From Asanoa hainanensis (GTDB lineage: Bacteria > Actinomycetota > Actinomycetes > Mycobacteriales > Micromonosporaceae): DNA of 64,000 bases. Of the stretch, positions 7,856 through 14,866 are shown piece after piece (positions within the stretch are counted from its first letter, which is position 1; each line of letters starts with the position of its first letter). The stretch is from the NCBI RefSeq assembly GCF_900188485.1, contig NZ_FZPH01000014.1:62001-126000 (forward strand), read 5' to 3'. A model generated the notes under the pieces. That model was not told where the DNA came from, searched no databases, and saw only the letters and a program-made list of their open reading frames with translations. The translations under genes and the position numbers were made by a program.

Positions 7856-8890
7856 TCAGGGCTCGATGGTGACCTTGATGGCCGCGCCGCGCGCGACGAT
7901 GTCGAAGGCGTCCAGCGCCTCTGTCACGGGCAGGCGGTGGGTGATCAGGTCGGCTACCGGGACCGCGCCGGACGCGATCAGGTCCAGTGCCTGCCGGTTG
8001 TGCGCCGGGCTGGAGCCGTTGGCCCCGACGATGGTCAGCTCCTGGTAGTGCACCAGGTTGCTGTCCACCCGGATCACCGGGTCGTCCTTGGGCAGCCCGC
8101 CGAAGAAGCTGATCCGCGCCTGCCGGGCGCAGAGGGCGAACGCCTGCTCCTGCGCCGCCTTCGACGCGGCGGCGGTGATCACGACGTCGGCGCCTCTGCC
8201 GTCGGTGAGCTTGCGTACCTCGTCGACCACGTCCGTGTCGGCACCGCAGATCGCGGCGTCCGGCCGGACCCGGTCGGCGGAAAGCGACAGCCGCTCGCGG
8301 TTGAGGTCGACCAGGAACACCCTCGCGGCGCCCCGCGCCCGGGCGAGTCGCACGTGCAGGCAGCCGATCGGGCCGGCGCCCATCACCACGACGTCGTCGC
8401 CCTCGCCCACCCGGGCCAGCGTCTGTCCGTTAAGGACACACGCCAGGGGTTCGGCGACGGACGCTTCCGCGTACCCGATGCCCGGAGGGATCCGGTTGAG
8501 GCCGTCGACGGCGAGCACCTTGGCGGGTACGAGCATCAGCTCCGCGAAACCACCGTCGTAGTGGTAGCCCATCGACTCCTGGTTGGGGCAGACCGTCATC
8601 CGACCGCGCCGGCACTCGCCGCATCGTCCACAGGGGATCGCCGCGATCACCTGTACCCGGTCGCCGGCGCGCCAGCCGGTGTCGCCGCCGTCGACCACCT
8701 CACCGGCGATCTCGTGGCCCATCACCCGGGGCGGCCGGATGTGGTGGTGCCCGAACTTGAAGATCTTGACGTCGGTGCCGCACGTCGAGCAGTTGTGCAC
8801 CCGGATCAGCACGTCGCCACCGGTGCGGGTGGGCTCGGGGGCGTCCTCGATCCGTACGTCGCCGGGCGCGTGGAAGCGCACGACCTTCAT
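7856..8890 (-). CDS. Zinc-dependent medium-chain dehydrogenase, probable polyol(-phosphate) dehydrogenase
   Basis: A 344-residue MDR-family enzyme. The catalytic zinc site is built from the Cys of CSTCGTDVK, the GHE of VMGHEIAGEV and a later Glu in SVAEPLAC. The structural-zinc lobe is CGRCGECRRGRMTVC with four cysteines. The Rossmann motif is VVMGAGPIGCLHV, followed by FLVDLNRERL, whose Asp suggests NAD. The closest described group is sorbitol/threonine and galactitol-1-phosphate dehydrogenases. Placed between PTS EIIA (4-bp ATGA overlap) and HPr, it most likely oxidises the phosphorylated sugar alcohol delivered by this transporter; the exact substrate is inference. Confidence 0.88.
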   Translation of the reverse strand: MKVVRFHAPGDVRIEDAPEPTRTGGDVLIRVHNCSTCGTDVKIFKFGHHHIRPPRVMGHEIAGEVVDGGDTGWRAGDRVQVIAAIPCGRCGECRRGRMTVCPNQESMGYHYDGGFAELMLVPAKVLAVDGLNRIPPGIGYAEASVAEPLACVLNGQTLARVGEGDDVVVMGAGPIGCLHVRLARARGAARVFLVDLNRERLSLSADRVRPDAAICGADTDVVDEVRKLTDGRGADVVITAAASKAAQEQAFALCARQARISFFGGLPKDDPVIRVDSNLVHYQELTIVGANGSSPAHNRQALDLIASGAVPVADLITHRLPVTEALDAFDIVARGAAIKVTIEP

Positions 8891-9339
8891 GCGGTCTCCT
8901 CGATCGGGGTCAACAGGTCGTAGACCGTGTCCTGGTCGGTGGCCGCACGCAGCGCCGCGGCCCGGTCGGGGTCGAGCAGGATCTGGGCGAGCTCGCCGAG
9001 CACCTCGACGTGCCCGTCGCCGCGGGCCGCGATGGCGACGCACACGGTGACCGGCTGGCCACCCCAGTCGACGCCGTCCGGGAAGCGCAGCACGGCCAAC
9101 GCGTCGCGCAGCACGGTCTCCTTGCCGGCCAGGGTGCCGTGCGGGATCGCCACACCTTCGCCGACGTACGTCGAGACGGACTGCTCCCGGTCGAGCATGG
9201 CGGCCACGTACGCGGGAGCGACCGCGCCCACCTCGACCAGCACCTCGCCGCAGCGGCGGATGGCCGCGTCCCGGTCGGCGGCCGTCTCGGCGAGCCGGAT
9301 GGCGGCCGGTTCGAGCAGCGCGCCCAGGCCCTCAGCCAT
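8887..9339 (-). CDS. PTS EIIA, mannitol/fructose type
   Basis: A 150-residue EIIA domain as a separate polypeptide. The active histidine is His67 in YVGEGVAIPHGTLAGKETV, the signature of the fructose-mannitol EIIA class. It takes phosphate from HPr-His15 and gives it to the EIIB cysteine. It overlaps EIIB by 8 bp upstream and the dehydrogenase by 4 bp downstream, so the three should be made in equal amounts. Confidence 0.92.
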   Translation of the reverse strand: MAEGLGALLEPAAIRLAETAADRDAAIRRCGEVLVEVGAVAPAYVAAMLDREQSVSTYVGEGVAIPHGTLAGKETVLRDALAVLRFPDGVDWGGQPVTVCVAIAARGDGHVEVLGELAQILLDPDRAAALRAATDQDTVYDLLTPIEETA

Positions 9340-9640
9340 CGAGCTCGCCGCCGGACTCGACGGCCTTCACCAGTCGCGTCACCGCCGGGTCGCCGATGAA
9401 CACCTGGACCGGCACGATCACCGTGTCGGGCGCGCTGCCCCGGGCGCGGGCGACCAGGCCGGCGTGGCAGACCACGACGTCGGCGTCGGCCGGGATCGAG
9501 TTGACCGGGGTGTGCTCGACGGTGACCTGGTGCTTCTTGAGCTGGCGCCGGAGCTGGCTGGCGAGCATGACGCTGCTGCCCATGCCGGCGTCGCAGGCCA
9601 CGACGACCTTGTGGATGTCGCTGCCCTTGATGTTGGCCAT
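9332..9640 (-). CDS. PTS EIIB, mannitol type
   Basis: A 102-residue soluble EIIB. The phosphocysteine is Cys16 in VVVACDAGMGSSVMLASQL, as in mannitol EIIB. A GAGAGG ribosome binding site precedes ATG 9640. In classical MtlA, EIIC and EIIB are one chain; here EIIC is encoded separately upstream, with a repeat tract and a stem-loop in between. Confidence 0.9.
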   Translation of the reverse strand: MANIKGSDIHKVVVACDAGMGSSVMLASQLRRQLKKHQVTVEHTPVNSIPADADVVVCHAGLVARARGSAPDTVIVPVQVFIGDPAVTRLVKAVESGGELDG

Positions 9641-9662
9641 GACGATGCCTCTCGGGGGATGA

Positions 9663-9710
9663 AGGAAGGGACCCTTGTTATCGCTTTCCGCATAGGAAGG
9701 GTCCCTTCCT
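9663..9710 (-). terminator. Strong stem-loop between EIIC and EIIB
   Basis: Left arm AGGAAGGGACCCTT at 9663-9676 pairs perfectly with AAGGGTCCCTTCCT at 9697-9710 around a 20-nt loop. There is no U-run. It could be an intrinsic terminator or RNA-processing/stability element that separates the EIIC and EIIBA-dehydrogenase-HPr-EI segments of the transcript. From memory, similar AAGGG/CCCTT stem-loops are repeated in Micromonosporaceae genomes; not checked. Confidence 0.6.
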
Positions 9711-9715
9711 GACGG

Positions 9716-9960
9716 TCATCGGTTGCGTTGTCGGGTCGGCGCCAGGCGCCGCGACCGCGGGCTCGCGGGTCGGTTCGGGACGGTCGCGGGGTGCGTTGTC
9801 GGGGGACGGCTCCGCGACCGCGGGCTCGCGGGTCGGTTCGGGACGGTCGCGGGGTGCGTTGTCGGGGGACGGCTCCGCGACCGCGGGCTTGCGGGTCGGT
9901 TCGTCACGGGGTGCGTTGTTCGGGGACGGCTCCGGCGACCGCGGGCTCGCGGGCCGGTTC
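9716..9960. repeat. 63-bp tandem repeat coding a 21-residue Pro-rich unit
   Basis: The string GACCGCGGGCT starts at 9753, 9816 and 9879, exactly 63 bp apart, and again at 9937 in a copy shortened to 58 bp. On the minus strand each unit encodes a 21-residue block containing PAVAEPSPDNAPRD. The unit length is a multiple of three and the array is joined to the 3' end of the EIIC gene, so it looks like a coding repeat expansion. Confidence 0.85.
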
Positions 9961-11130
9961 CGGCTGGGTGCCGGGCTGCGGATCGGCATCCGGGGGTACG
10001 ACGGCCGCGTCTCCGTCGGCCACCGTCGGGTCCTCTTTGGGTTCGAGGCGGCCGAAGCCGAGCAGCATCGCGGCGACCGCGAACGTCACCCCGGCGGCGA
10101 TCACGACACCGAGCAGCATGGGTACGTAGCCGCCGCGCGGCGTCACCGCGAAGTAGGCGAAGATGCTGCCCGGCGACGGCGTCGCGGTGAGCCCGGCGCC
10201 AGTGATCATGAAGGTGCCGACGCCGGCCGCGCCACCGGCGATCATGGCGATGATCAGGCGGGGCTTCATCAGCACGTACGGGAAGTAGATCTCGTGAATG
10301 CCGCCGAGGAACTGGATGATCATTGCGGCCGGCGTGGTGGCCCGCAGGTTGCGCGGCCCGAAGAAGAAGAACGCGAGCAGCAGGCCGAGGCCGGGCCCCG
10401 GGTTCGACTCGATCATGAACAACACGGACTTGCCGGTCTCGGCGGCCTCGGCCACCCCGAGCGGACCGAACACGCCGTGGTTGATGGCGTTGTTGAGGAA
10501 CAACACCTTGGCGGGCTCGACGAGTACGGAGGCCAGCGGCAACAGGTTGCGGTCGACCAGCCAGTTGACGGCGTCGCCGGCCCCGTTGGTGACGGCCCGC
10601 ATGATCGGGCCGATGGCCCACGCGCCGAGCAGCGCCATCCCGCCGCCGATGATGCCGGCGGAGAAGTTGTTGACGAGCATCTCGAACCCGGGCCGGATCC
10701 GGTCCTCGACCAAGGTGTCGAACTGCTTGAGCAGCCACGCGGTGGCCGGACCGATGATCATCGCGCCGAGGAACATCGGCGACGCGTTCTCGAGCTCGGT
10801 GCCCATCACGGCGCCGGCACCGACCGCGACACCGACGGTGGCGACGGCACCGACCACGGCGCCGCGCTGCCCGTGCACCAGCCGGCCACCGGTGTAGCCG
10901 ATCAGGATGGGCAACAGGAAGAAGATCATGGGGTTGACCAGCTGACCGAAGTCGTCGTTCGGTATCCAGCCGGTAGGTATGAACAGCGCGGTAATCAGGC
11001 CCCAAGCGATGAACGCGCCGATGTTCGGCATGATCATCGCGGCCAGATTGCCGCCGAACCGCTGCACGGTGGCACGGAATCCGGTGCCCTGCACCGCCGG
11101 CGTGTAGCCGGTTTCCTCGGTCGTTGTCAC
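9904..11130 (-). CDS. PTS EIIC, mannitol type (membrane permease), repeat tail frameshifted
   Basis: A polytopic permease of 408 residues as it reads now. It starts GTG 11130 after GAAGGGAG. Hydrophobic segments run from about residue 28 to 350; the mannitol EIIC signature GGIHEIYFPYVLM is intact, so transport should be unaffected. After the last membrane segment comes a hydrophilic Pro-rich tail that stops at 9904. In the tail an extra base near 9934-9936 (GTCGCCGGAGCC against GTCGCGGAGCC in the other copies) shifts the frame. Without it the protein would run through three more 21-residue repeats to a stop at 9678, 483 residues. Either a real mutation in a dispensable tail or a sequencing error. 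Confidence 0.9.
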   Translation of the reverse strand: MTTTEETGYTPAVQGTGFRATVQRFGGNLAAMIMPNIGAFIAWGLITALFIPTGWIPNDDFGQLVNPMIFFLLPILIGYTGGRLVHGQRGAVVGAVATVGVAVGAGAVMGTELENASPMFLGAMIIGPATAWLLKQFDTLVEDRIRPGFEMLVNNFSAGIIGGGMALLGAWAIGPIMRAVTNGAGDAVNWLVDRNLLPLASVLVEPAKVLFLNNAINHGVFGPLGVAEAAETGKSVLFMIESNPGPGLGLLLAFFFFGPRNLRATTPAAMIIQFLGGIHEIYFPYVLMKPRLIIAMIAGGAAGVGTFMITGAGLTATPSPGSIFAYFAVTPRGGYVPMLLGVVIAAGVTFAVAAMLLGFGRLEPKEDPTVADGDAAVVPPDADPQPGTQPEPAREPAVAGAVPEQRTP

Positions 11131-11164
11131 CGAACGCTCCCTTCGGGGGTGGGGGAGGGGTCCG

Positions 11165-12208
11165 TCAGCCTCGCGGTGCCAGGCCCCGGACGAGATCGGA
11201 ATCGGGATGGATCACAACAGCGTCCCGCCGCAGATCAGCGGGACGCGGCATGCGGCTACCGGGCAGACTGACCGCCGCGGCACCCCACGCCAGCCCTTCA
11301 GCAAGGGCGGCCACGAGATCAGGCCTGCTGGCGCCGACCCGGCCGTCGCCGTCCGGAGCACCGCCGTTGCCGACGGCGGAGGCCGCGTTGGCGTCATCGG
11401 TGGTTGCCGCTTCCGTGCGGCTGAGGGCGGCCAGGAAGCCCGCCAGCAGCGCGTCGCCGGCGCCGACCGTGCTGCGGGGGGACGGGACCACCGCGGCGCC
11501 GCTGACGACGGTGTCCGCGGTGACCAGGATGGCGCCCTCGGCTCCCAGGCTGGCGAGGACCGCGCCGGCGCCCCAGCCGCGTACGAGATCGGCGGCCGAG
11601 ACCACGTCCGACCGGTCGGCCAACGGATGGCCGACCACTTCGGACAGTTCTTCGCGGTTGGGCTTGACCAGGTGGGCGCCCGCCTCCGCGGCCGCCCGCA
11701 AGGCCGGCCCGCTCGTGTCGACCGCGAGCCGCACCCCCGCCGCGACGATCCGCCGGCACAGCCGGCCGAACGCCTCCGGCGAGACACCCGGCGGCAGACT
11801 CCCGCAGACCACCACCCACCCAGCGGTCCCGGCCGCGGCCAACGCCTGGCCGGTCACCGCGTCGAACTCGACCGCGGACAACGAAGGCCCAGGCTCGTTG
11901 ACCTTGGTCACCGTGCCGTCGGGTTCGGCGAGGGTGATGTTCGAGCGGGTGTGGCCGCCGATCGGGACGGCGACCAGGTCGACGCCCTCCTCGGCCAGCA
12001 GGCGCACCAGTTGGGCGCCCTCGTCGCCGCCGCACGGCAGGACCGCCCGTGATGGCACGCCGTTGGCGAGCAGGGCCCGGGACACGTTGACACCTTTTCC
12101 ACCGGGGTCGAGGCGGCCGGAACGGGCCCGGATGACGTCGCCCCGGGCCAGCGAGTCGATCTCGACCGCTCGGTCCAGGCTCGGGTTGAGGGTGACGGTG
12201 ACGATCAT
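11165..12208 (-). CDS. 1-phosphofructokinase / PfkB-family hexose-phosphate kinase
   Basis: A 347-residue PfkB (ribokinase fold) enzyme. It begins MIVTVTLNPSLDRAVEI, with the second PfkB glycine motif LDPGGKGVNVSRAL and the C-terminal anion-hole motif STVGAGDALLAGFLAAL containing the catalytic Asp. Between this and the last helix is an Ala/Gly-rich insert of about 35 residues. This subfamily includes 1-phosphofructokinase and tagatose-6-phosphate kinase; both make a ketose bisphosphate for aldolase. It overlaps the deoR-type gene by 4 bp (ATGA) and is the metabolic kinase of the PTS operon. Confidence 0.88.
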   Translation of the reverse strand: MIVTVTLNPSLDRAVEIDSLARGDVIRARSGRLDPGGKGVNVSRALLANGVPSRAVLPCGGDEGAQLVRLLAEEGVDLVAVPIGGHTRSNITLAEPDGTVTKVNEPGPSLSAVEFDAVTGQALAAAGTAGWVVVCGSLPPGVSPEAFGRLCRRIVAAGVRLAVDTSGPALRAAAEAGAHLVKPNREELSEVVGHPLADRSDVVSAADLVRGWGAGAVLASLGAEGAILVTADTVVSGAAVVPSPRSTVGAGDALLAGFLAALSRTEAATTDDANAASAVGNGGAPDGDGRVGASRPDLVAALAEGLAWGAAAVSLPGSRMPRPADLRRDAVVIHPDSDLVRGLAPRG

Positions 12209-12966
12209 GCGCGGACCACGCGGACGCCGGCCGCCTCGACGTCGCCCGCCAGTTCGTCGTCGAGGCCGCTGTCGGTGATTAGCACGTCGAGGTCGGTGAG
12301 CGTGCCGAAGCGGGCCAGGTAGTCGTTGCCGACCTTGGTGTGGTCGGCGAGCAGCACCACCCGGCGGGCCGCGGCGATCATCGCCCGCTTGACCGTCGCC
12401 TCGGCCGGGTCGGGGGTGGTCAGGCCGCGTTCGACCGAGCAGCCGTTGGTGCCCATGAACGCGACGTCCACGTACATGTCGGCGAGCGGGCGCAGCGCCC
12501 AGTCGTCGACGGTGGCGAGGGTCTTGCCGCGGACGCGGCCGCCCAGCAGCAACACGGTGAGGTTGGCCCGGGTGCCCAGCACCGTGGCCAGCACCGGCGA
12601 GTTGACCACGACGGACAGTTCGCGGTCGGTCGGCAGGGCCTGGGCGAGCCGGGCCGTGGTGCTGCCCGCGTCGAGAATGACCGCGCCCTCGTCGGGAAGC
12701 TCGGCCAGGGCCGCCTTCGCGATGCGCTCCTTCTCGGCGATCAGCACGGAGTCGCGGGCGGCGAGGGCCGGCTCGAACCCGATCCGCTCGACCGGGATCG
12801 CGCCACCGTGCACCCGGCGGAGCACGCCGGCCCGCTCCAACACGGTCAGGTCGCGGCGGACCGTCTCCGCGGTGACCTGGAGGTCCTCGGCCAGCGCGGC
12901 GACGTCGACCCGCCCCTGAGCACGGGCGAGCCGCAGGATCTCCTCTTGCCGCTCCTCCGCGTACAT
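12205..12966 (-). CDS. DeoR-family transcriptional regulator of the PTS operon
   Basis: A 253-residue DeoR repressor. The N-terminal winged HTH covers residues 1-57: MYAEERQEEILRLARAQ, then TAETVRRDLTVLERAGVLRR and VHGGA. The C-terminal DeoRC domain, with ILDAGSTTARLA and ADHTKVGN, senses a phosphorylated sugar. ATG 12966 is chosen because the HTH starts there. It is the first gene of the operon and should autoregulate. The likely inducer is fructose 1-phosphate or another intermediate of the transported polyol. Confidence 0.92.
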   Translation of the reverse strand: MYAEERQEEILRLARAQGRVDVAALAEDLQVTAETVRRDLTVLERAGVLRRVHGGAIPVERIGFEPALAARDSVLIAEKERIAKAALAELPDEGAVILDAGSTTARLAQALPTDRELSVVVNSPVLATVLGTRANLTVLLLGGRVRGKTLATVDDWALRPLADMYVDVAFMGTNGCSVERGLTTPDPAEATVKRAMIAAARRVVLLADHTKVGNDYLARFGTLTDLDVLITDSGLDDELAGDVEAAGVRVVRA

Positions 12967-12987
12967 GTTGCTTTGCCTCCGTATCAC

Positions 12988-13008
12988 TTTGTTTTGTTTC
13001 TGTTTACG
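12988..13008. promoter_or_regulatory. Putative DeoR operator upstream of the PTS operon
   Basis: Just upstream of the regulator's ATG lies an AT-rich run with direct repeats of TTTG/TTTC: TTTGTTTTGTTTCTGTTTAC. On the coding (minus) strand it reads as GAAACA/AAACA repeats, the style of operator used by DeoR-family proteins. The composition contrasts sharply with its surroundings. Prediction only. Confidence 0.5.
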
Positions 13009-13084
13009 CTTGAGTCTGTGGGAAGTCAAGACATGGAAATGCCCCGAACCGTGGGGTACGGCCGGGGCAACGGTGAAGCGACAA

Positions 13085-13906
13085 CTAGGAGGCCGCGAGC
13101 GACCCCAGCAACGCCAGTGAGCGGGCCGACTCGCTCCCGGGTTCGGCGTGATAGACACCGAGCACCAGGCCGTCCGCGCCGGCGATGGCCAGCTTCTCCG
13201 CGAACAGATCGAGGTCGCCGACCTCGGGATGGCGCATCAGGCTGAACCGGCCCTCGGGCCGGCGCACGTCGTGCCGGGCCCAGAGCTCGCGGAACTCCTG
13301 GCTCTTCAGCGACAGCTCACCGACCAGCGCGGCCAGCACCGGGTCGTCGCCGTGCCCGGTCGCGTCGGCGCGCAGCCCGGCGACGACATGGGCCACCGCC
13401 TCGGCCCAGTCCCGGTGGAAGGTCCGCTCGGCCGGGTCGAGGAAGACCTGGCGCAGCCGGTTGACGCCAGGAGCCAGGCTCGGCGTGAGGGCCAGCGCCA
13501 TCCGGTTGGCGGCCAGCACGTCGAGCCAGCGGGTCTGCACGAACGCGGGCACGGTCTGCGCGTCGAGGAAGTACCGGATGCTCTCCGGAACGACGGGCGG
13601 CGCGGAGCGGGCCGCGACGGACCGGGACGTCGGCTGGCTGAGACTGATCATGTACGCGGTGGCATCCGCGTCGAGCCCCAATACCCGGGCGAGCGCGTCG
13701 AGCACTTGCACGGACGGGCGCCGGTCGCGGCCCTGCTCCAGCCGCAGGTAGTAGTCGGAGCTGATCCCGGCGAGCATCGCCACCTCTTCGCGGCGCAGCC
13801 CCGGCACCCGCCGGACGCCCACGCCGGGACCGAGGCCGACCTCGGCGGGCGTGACCCGTTCGCGGTGCGCGCGCAGGAAGTCGCCGAGGGCGTTGCCGGT
13901 CTCCAT
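13085..13906 (-). CDS. HTH regulator (XRE HTH plus MmyB-like ligand domain)
   Basis: A 273-residue regulator. Residues 1-80 form a Cro/CI-type HTH: NALGDFLRAHRERVTPAEVG, then GLRREEVAMLAGISSDYYLR and LEQGRDRRPS. The remainder (VPESIRYFLDAQTVPAFVQT to the WARHDVRRPEGR region) is the MmyB-like ligand-binding domain. It is divergent from the aldo-keto reductase at 14009 with a 102-bp shared promoter region; this regulator/oxidoreductase pairing is common in actinomycetes, and it probably controls that gene. ATG 13906 is chosen over upstream frames because the HTH begins at once. Confidence 0.9.
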   Translation of the reverse strand: METGNALGDFLRAHRERVTPAEVGLGPGVGVRRVPGLRREEVAMLAGISSDYYLRLEQGRDRRPSVQVLDALARVLGLDADATAYMISLSQPTSRSVAARSAPPVVPESIRYFLDAQTVPAFVQTRWLDVLAANRMALALTPSLAPGVNRLRQVFLDPAERTFHRDWAEAVAHVVAGLRADATGHGDDPVLAALVGELSLKSQEFRELWARHDVRRPEGRFSLMRHPEVGDLDLFAEKLAIAGADGLVLGVYHAEPGSESARSLALLGSLAAS

Positions 13907-14008
13907 GCCATCGACGATAGGCGCGTCCGGGACGCCCCGGGTGGCCCTGCCACACCCAGGAACAGCGCGACTCTGCCTGTCGACGGCGGATCGCGGCACC
14001 GTGGCCGC

Positions 14009-14866
14009 ATGACGACTTCAACCACCCTCCACCTGGCCGACGACCTCACCATCAGCCGCATGGGTTACGGCGCGATGCAGCTGGCCGGACGCGGCGCGTT
14101 CGGACCGCCGCGCGATCACGACGAGGCGGTCGCGGTGCTCCGGGAGGCGGTCGCGCGCGGTGTCACTCACATCGACACGAGTGACTACTACGGCCCCGTA
14201 GTGGTCAACCGGCTCGTCCGGGAAGCTCTCCACCCGTACCCGGAGAATCTGGTCATCGCGACCAAGGTGGGCTCCCGGCGCATGCCGGACGGCGCCTGGA
14301 TCCAGTCGCTGCATCCCGAGGACCTCAAGGCCCAGGTGTACGACAACCTGCGCAACCTCGGAGTCGACGCGCTCGACCTGGTGAACCTGCGGGTCGGTGG
14401 CGTCGAGGAGACCCGGGACGATCCGCTGGCCGAGCCCTTCGGCGCGCTGGCCGAGCTGCGGGAGCAGGGTCTGATCCGGCACCTGGGGCTCAGCGGCGTC
14501 ACGGTCGGCCAGCTCCGCGAGGCGCAGTCGATCGCGCCGGTCGTGGCGGTGCAGAACCTCTACAACCTCGTGAAGCGCGTCGACGATCCGCTGGTCGACG
14601 TGGTCGCCGCGGAGGGCATCGCGTTCGTCGGCTTCTTCCCGCTGGGCGGCTTCTCGCCCCTGCAGAGCACGACGCTGTCCGCCGTGGCGGAGCGGTTGGG
14701 CGCGTCGCCGCAGCAGGTCGCGCTGGCCTGGCTGCTCCAGCGGTCGAAGACCATGGCGGTCATCCCGGGTACGTCGTCCGTGGCGCACCTGCGGGAGAAC
14801 CTGGCCGCCGCCGACCTCGTGCTGCCCGCCGACGCGGTCGCCGAGCTCGACGGGATCGCGGGCTAG
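14009..14866 (+). CDS. Aldo/keto reductase
   Basis: A 285-residue AKR with a TIM-barrel fold. Catalytic elements: HIDTSDYYGPVVVNRLV, with the Asp and Tyr of the tetrad, and VIATKVGSRR with the Lys. The position usually held by the catalytic His reads LVNLRVGG, with Asn where many AKRs have His. NADPH-site motifs VQNLYNLVKR, FFPLGGFSPL and IPGTSSVAHLRENLAA are present. It reduces or oxidises a carbonyl; the substrate is unknown. Divergent from the HTH regulator. Its TAG stop shares a CTAG with the stop of the convergent EAL gene. Confidence 0.9.
   Translation: MTTSTTLHLADDLTISRMGYGAMQLAGRGAFGPPRDHDEAVAVLREAVARGVTHIDTSDYYGPVVVNRLVREALHPYPENLVIATKVGSRRMPDGAWIQSLHPEDLKAQVYDNLRNLGVDALDLVNLRVGGVEETRDDPLAEPFGALAELREQGLIRHLGLSGVTVGQLREAQSIAPVVAVQNLYNLVKRVDDPLVDVVAAEGIAFVGFFPLGGFSPLQSTTLSAVAERLGASPQQVALAWLLQRSKTMAVIPGTSSVAHLRENLAAADLVLPADAVAELDGIAG

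Noticed and set aside
9716-9960. 63-bp repeats as a possible CRISPR array
   Set aside because: Head-to-tail repeats without unique spacers, unit length a multiple of three and coding for a Pro-rich tail; no cas genes.
14863-14866. Shared CTAG stop codons as a deliberate regulatory site
   Set aside because: CTAG is self-complementary, so convergent TAG stops can overlap by chance or selection for compactness; noted only as support for the gene end at 31525.
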